Below the pieces are notes generated by a model. That model was given only the letters and a program-made list of their open reading frames with translations, did no database searches and was not told the origin of the DNA. Below, one piece after another: positions 17,385-25,666 of a stretch of 64,000 nucleotides of DNA. The stretch covers positions 228,532 to 292,531 of the forward strand of contig DISK01000005.1 in the NCBI GenBank assembly GCA_002421905.1, read 5' to 3'. Position numbers and translations under genes: made by a program. Each line of letters opens with the position of its first letter. Positions within the stretch are counted from its first letter, which is position 1. Source of the stretch: Micavibrio sp. UBA6212 (GTDB lineage: Bacteria; Pseudomonadota; Alphaproteobacteria; Micavibrionales; Micavibrionaceae).

Positions 17385-19835
17385 TCAATACAACCCACCA
17401 GTACCTTGCAATGATCCAGAAGAGTCTGGGCGTGGTTCTAACATCTCCCCTGCAGGTAATGGTTCTTCAATCACTTCATACTGGGCATCATGCTGTGATT
17501 CTTCATTATCATAGGACTTATAGCCGGGTGGCAAAGTATTGGGCTCTGTCCCTGCAAGGAAAGGTTCCCAAATGACGTTAGGATCACCGGCGTATGTACG
17601 TTGACCTGTTTTGGCGTTGACCTGCACCATGCGCACATCGGATGGAACGCGGAACGGTGTTGGGGGCACGCCTTCAAAAGCCTTCTCGACAAATTCTTTG
17701 AAAATAGGCAGGGCAACTGATGCCCCTGTTTCTTGCTTGCCCAATGTCTTTGGATCATCAAAACCGGAATAAACACCAATCACCATGTCTGGAGTGAAAC
17801 CCATAAACCACGCATCTTTTGAATCATTGGTGGTTCCTGTTTTTCCTGCTAGTGGACGGTCAAGTGAAGCCAGCTTGCGCGCTGTCCCGCGTTGGACAAC
17901 CCCCTCCATGATAGAGACCATCTGATAGGTTGTGCGCGGGTCAGCAATTTGCTCGCGTGTATCGGGTAAGGCGGGTGTTGACTGGTTTTCCCATCGGATC
18001 AGGGAACCACATCCGACACAGGGGCGTTGATCGGATTTTTCAATGGTTTTTCCGGTACGATCTTGTACACGGTCAATAAAGGTTGGCGATATTTTTTTGC
18101 CCCCATTGACAATCATGCCATAAGCCGTAGTCAGTCTCATCAGAGTGGTCTCATCTGCGCCCAGTGCTGCAGATAAATAGGGTTTCATATCGTCTGATAT
18201 GCCGAAACGCTTGGCATATTCGACAACAGTCTCAATGCCGATTTGTTGGGCCAGACGAATGGTCATGAGGTTACGGGATTTTTCAACACCAACGCGTAAC
18301 GGTGTGGGGCCGTAAAACTCACCGGAATAGTTCTCGGGTCTCCAGACATTTCCTGCACTATCAGTAAAGACAATCGGGGAATCCAGAATAATCGTCGATG
18401 GCGTGTATCCTTTATCAAGGGCCGCAAGATAGACAAAAGGTTTGATAGCGGATCCCGGTTGACGTTCGGCTTGGGTAGCACGGTTAAACTCGCTACCATC
18501 GAATTTCCAGCCACCCTGAATAGCCAGAACGCGTCCGGTATTGGGATCAAGAGCGACAATGGCCCCTTGAATTTTAGGGACTTGCTGCAAGTGATAAAGG
18601 TCTTGTTCCGTTTGTTTATCCCCGGAATCTTTTTCAGCTAATATAATGTCACCGGATTTCAATGGTTTGTCTTTACTCCATTTCACATCTTCATCATCAA
18701 GGCGGCCTTTGGTAGCATCACTAAAGCCGATTTCAATGCGTCCAGATGTGGTGTCCAGAACCATGGCCAGCCGCCATGACCCCAGCATACCGACTGGTCC
18801 GGGAGTGTCTTTGACAACGTTTTGCCAATCCGTGGTCGATCCTGTCCGTTCGATCGGGCCGCGCCAACCGTGACGGCGGTCATAAGCAATCAAGCCATTT
18901 TGTAACGCTGTTTCGGCAATTTTTTGCAAACGCGGATCCAGACTGGTGCGAACTGATAGTCCTCCACCATATAAAGCATTCGACCCGAACTCCTTGATCA
19001 ACTGACGGCGAACCTCTTCGGCGAAATAAGGCGCGTTGACCACGTCATTATCCCTGACAGGAACCACAATCAGCGGAGATTTTTCGGCCAGCTCGGCTTG
19101 CTCTTTTGTAATATATCCTTCGATTTGCATCCGCTCTATAACCCAGTTGCGTCGTGCAATCGCCTGATCGTGTTTATGGACAGGATTATAGTTATTTGGA
19201 GCCTTTGGCAAAGCAGCCAGAAAGGCAGCTTCTGAAATGGTCAGTTCGTTCAAGGGCTTGTTAAAATAATGGAGGGCTGCCGCAGCAAATCCATAAGAAC
19301 GTGCCCCCAGAAAGATCTGGTTCATATAAAGTTCCAGGATCCGGTCTTTGGACAGGGCTTGTTCCATTTTATATGCCAGAATGGCTTCCTTGATCTTGCG
19401 GCTGAATTTTTCTTCGCTGTTTAACAGGAAATTCTTGGCGACCTGCTGGGTGATGGTGGACGCCCCGACCATGCGTCGGCCTGTGCCCATATTTTTCAGA
19501 TTGGTTAATGTGGCGCGGACAATTGCCTTGGGATCAATTCCTTTATGTTTATAAAAATCCTGATCTTCAGCCGAGATAAGGGCTTCCTTGACGATATCTG
19601 GAATTTCACTGACCGGAATGAAGATACGTTTTTCCTCGGCAAATTCGGCCAAAAACCGACCATCCCCTGCGTGAACCCGCGTGACCACAGGAGGACGGTA
19701 ATCCTTTAACTGGGTAAAATCGGGCAGACTCTGTCCGTATTTATAGAACACGGCCCCAATCAGAATAACACCGGCAACGGCTCCGATAAAGCCAAGCGAG
19801 ACAAGGAATAAAAAGAAGCGTCCAATCCATTTCAT
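17385..19835 (-). CDS. mrcA: Penicillin-binding protein 1A (bifunctional transglycosylase/transpeptidase)
   Basis: The 816-residue protein has an N-terminal membrane anchor (FFLFLVSLGFIGAVAGVILIGAVFY), a GT51 glycosyltransferase domain with catalytic EDQDFYKHKGID and TITQQVAKNF, and a transpeptidase domain with the serine motif SAIK (QPGSAIKPFVYLA), SRN (GVEKSRNLM) and KTGTT (LAGKTGTTNDSKDAWF). An insert before the transpeptidase core (about residues 320-420) is the OB-like domain typical of PBP1A. It builds and cross-links peptidoglycan. It is divergent from the VanX-like gene at 19901, with about 65 bases between. Confidence 0.95.
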   Translation of the reverse strand: MKWIGRFFLFLVSLGFIGAVAGVILIGAVFYKYGQSLPDFTQLKDYRPPVVTRVHAGDGRFLAEFAEEKRIFIPVSEIPDIVKEALISAEDQDFYKHKGIDPKAIVRATLTNLKNMGTGRRMVGASTITQQVAKNFLLNSEEKFSRKIKEAILAYKMEQALSKDRILELYMNQIFLGARSYGFAAAALHYFNKPLNELTISEAAFLAALPKAPNNYNPVHKHDQAIARRNWVIERMQIEGYITKEQAELAEKSPLIVVPVRDNDVVNAPYFAEEVRRQLIKEFGSNALYGGGLSVRTSLDPRLQKIAETALQNGLIAYDRRHGWRGPIERTGSTTDWQNVVKDTPGPVGMLGSWRLAMVLDTTSGRIEIGFSDATKGRLDDEDVKWSKDKPLKSGDIILAEKDSGDKQTEQDLYHLQQVPKIQGAIVALDPNTGRVLAIQGGWKFDGSEFNRATQAERQPGSAIKPFVYLAALDKGYTPSTIILDSPIVFTDSAGNVWRPENYSGEFYGPTPLRVGVEKSRNLMTIRLAQQIGIETVVEYAKRFGISDDMKPYLSAALGADETTLMRLTTAYGMIVNGGKKISPTFIDRVQDRTGKTIEKSDQRPCVGCGSLIRWENQSTPALPDTREQIADPRTTYQMVSIMEGVVQRGTARKLASLDRPLAGKTGTTNDSKDAWFMGFTPDMVIGVYSGFDDPKTLGKQETGASVALPIFKEFVEKAFEGVPPTPFRVPSDVRMVQVNAKTGQRTYAGDPNVIWEPFLAGTEPNTLPPGYKSYDNEESQHDAQYEVIEEPLPAGEMLEPRPDSSGSLQGTGGLY

Positions 19836-19900
19836 GGTCTAGTTTATCGCATAAGTTCATCATACAAGACAAGAGCGCAGAAAGTGGTTAGAATGAAGAA

Positions 19901-20650
19901 ATGAACGCTATTTCAAAAGAGGATTTGATCCCGTTCAATTTGGTTGCCCGTATGGGATATCCCGTCGCGGTTGATCATGCTTATGCAAAGGCTTCACATC
20001 CGGAAAATGTCTTTGGCCAGATTTATCACCCCGATGCCAATTTGTGGGGTCATATTGATATGGTGGCCTTAACCGTTCTTGCTGCACAAAAACTGCATAA
20101 AGAATATGAATGGACCCTCGTGATCAAGGATTGCCTGCGGCCGGTCGAGGCGCAGCAAAAGATCATGGAAACGGATATTGTGCAGGCCAATCCGCATTGG
20201 CTGGTGGAACCAAAATTCCTTTCAAGTCCAGGACAGGGTGGACATCCGAGAGGGATGGCGATAGATATTGCAGCACAAGACAAATTCGGACAGGCCGTTG
20301 ATTTCGGAACAGCTTTTGACAGTTTCTCAGGCGATGCTCACCCCGAAAAGAATCCGGCTCACCGGAACTATCCGTATTCCAGCGAACAGGTCAAAGAAAA
20401 CCGCGCCAGACTGGATAATGCCATGCTGGAGGCAGCCCAAAAAATGGGCAGGAACCTGCTTCTTTTGTCAACAGAATGGTGGGATTTTCGCTTCCCCAGC
20501 GACGAGATAGGTCATCTATCCCCTATTGAGGATAGACATCTTGAGGATTGGCAAAAAATAATGACGGCTCCCGCCAAAATTCCGGAACAGCAGGAGCGGC
20601 GTATGGCCTCAATGTTGACGAACCTGCTTCAAAAATTCGATTATTCGTGA
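19901..20650 (+). CDS. VanX/DdpX-like M15D dipeptidase homologue with an altered zinc ligand
   Basis: The 249-residue protein resembles D-Ala-D-Ala dipeptidases: VIKDCLRPVEAQQ, the zinc motif GGHPRGMAIDIA (His and Asp ligands) and STEWWDFRF. In VanX the last motif is EWWH, where Glu is catalytic and His is the third zinc ligand; here the His is Asp. A change to an Asp ligand could retain metal, or the enzyme could be inactive or altered. I see no signal peptide, so it should act in the cytoplasm. It is divergent from PBP1A, which suggests a cell-wall recycling role, and its 3' end overlaps convergent trpF by 42 bases. Confidence 0.8.
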   Translation: MNAISKEDLIPFNLVARMGYPVAVDHAYAKASHPENVFGQIYHPDANLWGHIDMVALTVLAAQKLHKEYEWTLVIKDCLRPVEAQQKIMETDIVQANPHWLVEPKFLSSPGQGGHPRGMAIDIAAQDKFGQAVDFGTAFDSFSGDAHPEKNPAHRNYPYSSEQVKENRARLDNAMLEAAQKMGRNLLLLSTEWWDFRFPSDEIGHLSPIEDRHLEDWQKIMTAPAKIPEQQERRMASMLTNLLQKFDYS

Positions 20651-21244
20651 CGGATCTTTGACTCCGACCTCACTTTCGACGCCACTCGAAACATCGACGG
20701 CATCGGGATGAAGGAAAGAGAGAGCCTCTCCAATATTCTCGGAATTTAACCCTCCCGATAGCATCCAAGGCCTCTTGAAACGCTTTCCTTCGAGAATTTT
20801 CCAGTCAAAAGATATACCGCTTCCCCCGGATACAGAACTTTTCTGTGATTTAGAGTCAAATAATAGCCAGTCCGCCACCTGTTCATATTCTTGTGTTTTT
20901 TCAAGGTCTTCTGGCCGCGCCACAGGGATAGCTTTGATGATTGGGACATGATGATGCGCGCGTATTTCCTGAACGCGTACAGGAGACTCTCCGCCGTGTA
21001 ACTGGATCATATCAAGCGGAACAGCCCCCAGAACATGGGATAGCCAAGCGTCATCAGGATCGACGAACAGCCCGACCATCCGCACCCCTGTGGGGGCAGA
21101 TCGTGAGAGCAATCGCGCCATTTCAGGGTCGATAAAACGGGGAGATTTCGGATAAAAGACCAATCCTATAAAGCGCGCTCCAGCTTGGGCGGCGACATCC
21201 AGATGATTTTTTTCTTTGATTCCACAAATTTTAACATCTGTCAT
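20609..21244 (-). CDS. trpF: Phosphoribosylanthranilate isomerase
   Basis: TrpF catalyses the Amadori rearrangement in tryptophan synthesis. The 211-residue (beta/alpha)8 protein has the catalytic cysteine in VKICGIKEKNHLD, GARFIGLVFYPKSPRFI, MIQLHGGESP, the catalytic Asp segment LLFDSKSQ and SGGLNSENIGEAL. trpB and trpA are not adjacent. The C-terminal 42 bases overlap the convergent VanX-like gene. Confidence 0.94.
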   Translation of the reverse strand: MTDVKICGIKEKNHLDVAAQAGARFIGLVFYPKSPRFIDPEMARLLSRSAPTGVRMVGLFVDPDDAWLSHVLGAVPLDMIQLHGGESPVRVQEIRAHHHVPIIKAIPVARPEDLEKTQEYEQVADWLLFDSKSQKSSVSGGSGISFDWKILEGKRFKRPWMLSGGLNSENIGEALSFLHPDAVDVSSGVESEVGVKDPSRIIEFLKQVRQH

Positions 21245-21370
21245 GATATTGTGGCCTGATTGATTTTTCCGTGATTCATTTGTGCTTTCGGCGATTTTTC
21301 AGTATAATAATCGAGAAAGCAAGGAAAAATATAGAAAGCTATATAACATCAGAGGAAGTGATAGTCATAA

Positions 21371-21775
21371 ATGGCCTTGGATCTCGATGACGAAATGGAT
21401 GTGCTGGGTGCGGCCAAGCACAGATCAAAACAGGATGAAAGATACGTTATCCCTGAAAATGCACCTGTCCTTCCAAGTATTGTCAGTGGTGGACGTGATG
21501 CCGAGTTGATGGTGAATGCTGATGGAGATGCTGCAGTGTTGTATAATCAGCCCTTGCCGGAAGAGATTGATTGGGTTGAGTATGACATGGATTTGGCACT
21601 GCTGACCTTTGTGACTTACGACGGAAAGGTGCAGGGGCTGGGCATGAAAATCCATAAGCCGTTCAGAAAATATTTGAGCAAAGCCCAAGAAATCATGCTG
21701 ATTTACATGGAAGATGCCAAGATTCCACGGGACATATACACCGCCAAGTTGGTGGTTAGAAATATAGGATTATAG
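21371..21775 (+). CDS. Unrecognised 134-residue protein
   Basis: The start is supported by AGGAAG about ten bases upstream. The product is acidic at the N-terminus (MALDLDDEMDVLGAAKHRSKQDE), with a compact C-terminal region rich in beta-forming residues (WVEYDMDLALLTFVTYDGKVQGLGMKIHKPF) and a helix (YLSKAQEIMLIYMED). There is no signal peptide or membrane segment. I do not recognise the family. It lies 72 bases upstream of the 570-residue unknown gene on the same strand and may be its operon partner. Confidence 0.7.
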   Translation: MALDLDDEMDVLGAAKHRSKQDERYVIPENAPVLPSIVSGGRDAELMVNADGDAAVLYNQPLPEEIDWVEYDMDLALLTFVTYDGKVQGLGMKIHKPFRKYLSKAQEIMLIYMEDAKIPRDIYTAKLVVRNIGL

Positions 21776-21847
21776 GAAAGTTTATGCTGGAAACAACGGG
21801 AGTTGTTTGGGAAGCTGGTTGAAAAAATAAGGTAGAGGAGAGTGGAT

Positions 21848-23560
21848 ATGGATAAAGATGCAGCACGGGGAGTGATGATAAACTCTTTTTATGAGTTAGA
21901 ATACAGGGCGCAAAAACCGACTCAAGAAGAGGGCTTCTTGGCGGATGGGAAGCGTGCAGCGGCTGCTGGTATAGCAAAGACAAGAGCACTTGCGGATATG
22001 GGTGCTGTAGGCTTGAAGCTTGACAAGGCCCCACATGTCACAAAACTCGTCACGGATGTAGCTGCAAAGTCCACTGACGTTAAGACTTTTGCTGATGCGA
22101 TCGCACAAAAATACAAACAAGATCCTAATTTTATAGAAAAATTAGAAGCAGATATGGCGGAAGACCCACAACTGGCAGAGCAACTACAGTCACAAATTCT
22201 GAAAGACCAAGCACAAGCATCTCAGATTATATCGAAATATAATGGAAGCAATCTAGCGGAGTTGGTAAAGCCAGCTCCCGTTGCCCCTAAACCTTCAGTT
22301 CAGGAAAAGGCGCCAGATACACCTTCACCAGCTGCTGCTGCCTCTGGCGTAGCTCAGAAAAAAGAAGCAGGACCTGCTGCTGCTGCTACTACCACTGCCC
22401 ACGCAGCAAAACCAGAGACACCGAGCTCTGCGAAAATAGAAATTCCTCCAATGCCTGGAGGAACAATCAGTGTTGCAGAAATTGGTAAAGCTGCTTTTGC
22501 AGAATTGGCAAATAAAAGTAATAGTGAAATTGCAGATTTTTTTACTCACGGTGTGACTGGTAAAGATGGAAAAATCGCGCAGTTGGGAGAGGGAATTGCA
22601 GGTCAGGCTGCAAAATATGGCGTTTCCGCAAGCCTTACAGAAGGTTTTCAAAAAAGACTATCGACGGATGAGGCACTACAACAAAAAATCGCGGAGAATC
22701 TTAAAGAACATCCAGATTTTGTTAAGCGTTTGGCAAAAATGTCGAGCGATGAAAGTTCTCCTCCTGATGCTCAAAAAACAGCTATCAAGAAAGAGCTTGA
22801 GCATATGATGAGCAATCCCGAATTGCTCGCCGATAAAAGTCATATTTCTGGTCTTGAGAAAAAGATGGCAGGTGGAGATTTCTTATCAACAATTGGAGAT
22901 TTCTTCAAAAACAATATGGGACTTGATCTTGGTGGGATGATGGCTAGGATTGGACCAGCATTGCAGGAAATGATGCAAATGTTAAAGGATATGTTGGATA
23001 GGCTGTTTGGCAAGTCTGGCATCTCCATGGCTAGCGGAAACCAGGATATGGGCGGAAATTTGAGATCCCGCTATGAACTATCTTCAATGAGGGCTTTGCC
23101 GACTGAAGGTGAGCTGTTTCATGAAGTGAAACATGGGGACAAGATGGTCAAGGAAGCTAATACCATTCAAGTTGAAGGCGCCGACGGAAAACCGCTCGAC
23201 GTAATTCCAACGGATGGAGCGATCAGAGTTGGACAAGGCGCTAATGGAGATGTGAGACTGCGGGTTGCCCGCTCGATTGGGCAGGATGGAGATGTTAAAG
23301 ATACCAGAGATGTATATCTTTCAAAGAACGGGTTTGACACCTACAAGGCAGAAGTTGCAATGCGTAATGCAGAAGTTGGCGTCAAGGATCAAAAGTCTCA
23401 GCAGACGGTTCACATTAATCATGAAACTGGACAAGAGTTCGAGAAACCTACCCCTCAACAAGGGCCTACGCAAACAGCTGCTCAGGATATGAATATCTTG
23501 AATAGAATGTCCACAAACCAACTGGGTCTGGGCTTTATAACTGGCGGTTATGGCGGTTAG
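21848..23560 (+). CDS. Unrecognised 570-residue helical protein with a low-complexity linker
   Basis: The start is ATG 21848, seven bases after AGGAGA; a GTG at 21842 is an alternative. An N-terminal helical part (residues about 1-135) is followed by an Ala/Pro/Lys linker (about 140-200, with runs such as SPAAAASG and GPAAAATTTAHA). A second helical part follows (about 200-330), then a Gly/Met-rich amphipathic stretch near 350-390 (MGLDLGGMMARIGPALQEM and MQMLKDMLDRLFG), and a final beta-rich domain (about 420-520). There is no signal peptide or cysteine-rich site. Function is unknown. Modular build with a flexible linker is seen in structural proteins and in secretion substrates, but nothing here proves either. 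Its stop overlaps the convergent gene by four bases. Confidence 0.72.
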   Translation: MDKDAARGVMINSFYELEYRAQKPTQEEGFLADGKRAAAAGIAKTRALADMGAVGLKLDKAPHVTKLVTDVAAKSTDVKTFADAIAQKYKQDPNFIEKLEADMAEDPQLAEQLQSQILKDQAQASQIISKYNGSNLAELVKPAPVAPKPSVQEKAPDTPSPAAAASGVAQKKEAGPAAAATTTAHAAKPETPSSAKIEIPPMPGGTISVAEIGKAAFAELANKSNSEIADFFTHGVTGKDGKIAQLGEGIAGQAAKYGVSASLTEGFQKRLSTDEALQQKIAENLKEHPDFVKRLAKMSSDESSPPDAQKTAIKKELEHMMSNPELLADKSHISGLEKKMAGGDFLSTIGDFFKNNMGLDLGGMMARIGPALQEMMQMLKDMLDRLFGKSGISMASGNQDMGGNLRSRYELSSMRALPTEGELFHEVKHGDKMVKEANTIQVEGADGKPLDVIPTDGAIRVGQGANGDVRLRVARSIGQDGDVKDTRDVYLSKNGFDTYKAEVAMRNAEVGVKDQKSQQTVHINHETGQEFEKPTPQQGPTQTAAQDMNILNRMSTNQLGLGFITGGYGG

Positions 23561-25536
23561 CCCGTCAGTTCTTCCAGGTTTTTATAAAGTTCCAGAGCGT
23601 CGGGGTTTGCAAGAGCCTCGACGTTTCTAACTGGGCGTCCATGAATGACTTCCTTGACGGCAAGCTCAACAATTTTATTGCTCTTGGTTCGTGGAATATC
23701 GGTGACCTGAAGAATTTTGGCTGGAACATGGCGGGGTGACGCGCCGGAACGAATACGGGTTTTGATGCGTGATTTCAAATCATCATCCAACACGACACCG
23801 TCCTTCAACCGTACGAATAAAATGACCCGTTCGTCATTATCCCATAATTGACCGACGGCAATACTTTCAATCACTTCTGGGATTTGTTCGACCTGACGAT
23901 AAATCTCGGCAGTTCCTATTCGCACACCTCCGGGGTTGAGCGTTGCGTCTGATCGTCCCAGAATAATAAATCCGCCATGGGGTGTGCGTTCGATCCAGTC
24001 CCCGTGACACCAGACATTCTCAAAGCGATCGAAATAGGCACTGTGATATCGCGCACGATCTTCATCATTCCAGAAATAAACCGGCATGGATGGGAAAGGT
24101 TTGGTACAAACCAGCTCGCCTGATCCTGCCCCTGCGGGGAGGGGGTTGCCATCCCCATCAAAAACATTGATCGCATAGCCAAGACCTGCCCCTTGTATTT
24201 CGCCGCGCCAAACGGGGGACAAGACATTGCCGATCACAAAACAGGAGACAATATCGGTTCCACCTGAAATCGAGGCCAGATGAACATCCTGTTTGATTGT
24301 TTCATAAACGTAATCAAAACTTTCATGCACCAAAGGTGATCCGGTCGAGGTAATGGTACGAAGGGCGGATAGATCATATTTATCTTTGACCACGCAGCCT
24401 TCGGCTTTGAGTGCATCAATATATTTTGCGCCTGTCCCGAACAGGGTGCACCCATGCTTGGTGGTATAATCCCACAGTGCATAAGGGCTTGGGTAAAACG
24501 GAGATCCGTCATAGAGCATCAGACAAGCACCGGAGGCCAGCGCAGAAATTTGCCAGTTCCACATCATCCACCCGCAGGTGGTGAAATAAAATACACGGTC
24601 ATCCTGTTTGATGTCACATTGCAGAAGATGTTCTTTCATATGCTGCAACAACGTGCCGCCATGTCCATGAACGATACATTTCGGAATGCCGGTTGTTCCG
24701 CTTGAAAACATGATGAAAAGAGGGTGGTTAAACGGCACGCGCACAAATTCCGGATTCTTTTCCACTGAATCTGCAACAAAATCAGACATCAGGACAGCTT
24801 GTGGCAAAGCTGATATATCAGGAGTTTCTGATGCAAACGGAACAATGACCAGTTTTTCAATACTTGGAAGACGTGGCAGGGCTTCTTTGATTTTGCCCAG
24901 CACATCAACAGTTTTTCCGTTGTAGAAATATCCATCGACCGAGATCATAATTTTTGGTTCAATCTGGCCGAACCGATCAACAACACCTTGCACGCCGAAA
25001 TCCGGAGAAGCAGATGACCAGATCGCTCCGATCGAGGCAGTGGCAAGAGCTGCAATCAAAGTCTGGGGCAAATTTGGCATATATCCCGCAACACGGTCGC
25101 CTTGTTGAATACCGGCAGTCTTCAAAGCTTGCTGCAATCTGGAAACCGCATCGGCCAGCGCCGCAAAAGTCAGTGTCGTTTCGCGGGCCTGTTCATCACG
25201 GAATATAATGGCGGGGGCGGCATCGCGACGGCGCAGCAAATTTTCGGCCCAGTTGATCGAGGCATGGGGAAAGAAATGAGCCTTTTCCATGAGGGCTCCA
25301 TCAATCAGGGCAACCTGCCCCTTGTCCCCGATCACATCGGCATAATCCCAAAAAGCAGACCAGAATCGCCCTACATCATCCAAAGACCAGTCGTGCAGAG
25401 CTTGATAGCTGACATCATCGGCAAACCCGTTTTTCTTGGCAAATGCAATAATGTGGGAATTGGCTTTCAAAGACTCGGAGGCAACCCAGAGGGGGGATGT
25501 TGGTGCAGCGGTTTGGGCAGAAAAAGTATTGCTCAT
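23557..25536 (-). CDS. Acetoacetyl-CoA synthetase
   Basis: The 659-residue acyl-AMP ligase matches acetoacetate-CoA ligase (AacS/AcsA). It has an N-terminal ACAS-type region (NSHIIAFAKKNGF...WSAFWDYADV), the AMP-binding P-loop IMFSSGTTGIPKCIVHGHGG, the signature WMMWNW, SGGTDIVSCFV, GRSDATLNPGGVRIGTAEIY and C-terminal lysine SKNKIVELAVK-like (TKSNKIVELAVKEV). It activates acetoacetate for fatty-acid or polyhydroxybutyrate metabolism. It stands alone on the minus strand, divergent from the DsbD-like gene. Confidence 0.9.
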   Translation of the reverse strand: MSNTFSAQTAAPTSPLWVASESLKANSHIIAFAKKNGFADDVSYQALHDWSLDDVGRFWSAFWDYADVIGDKGQVALIDGALMEKAHFFPHASINWAENLLRRRDAAPAIIFRDEQARETTLTFAALADAVSRLQQALKTAGIQQGDRVAGYMPNLPQTLIAALATASIGAIWSSASPDFGVQGVVDRFGQIEPKIMISVDGYFYNGKTVDVLGKIKEALPRLPSIEKLVIVPFASETPDISALPQAVLMSDFVADSVEKNPEFVRVPFNHPLFIMFSSGTTGIPKCIVHGHGGTLLQHMKEHLLQCDIKQDDRVFYFTTCGWMMWNWQISALASGACLMLYDGSPFYPSPYALWDYTTKHGCTLFGTGAKYIDALKAEGCVVKDKYDLSALRTITSTGSPLVHESFDYVYETIKQDVHLASISGGTDIVSCFVIGNVLSPVWRGEIQGAGLGYAINVFDGDGNPLPAGAGSGELVCTKPFPSMPVYFWNDEDRARYHSAYFDRFENVWCHGDWIERTPHGGFIILGRSDATLNPGGVRIGTAEIYRQVEQIPEVIESIAVGQLWDNDERVILFVRLKDGVVLDDDLKSRIKTRIRSGASPRHVPAKILQVTDIPRTKSNKIVELAVKEVIHGRPVRNVEALANPDALELYKNLEELTG

Positions 25537-25666
25537 AAAAATACCTTGTAACTTTTTGGTCAGTTGAACCGAAACACTCTAGGAAGAAAGTGGCCAAGAT
25601 GCAAGATTGGACAAAGTATTCCGATGGCGTATGTTGTATAAGACAATATAAAATAACAAAAACTTT

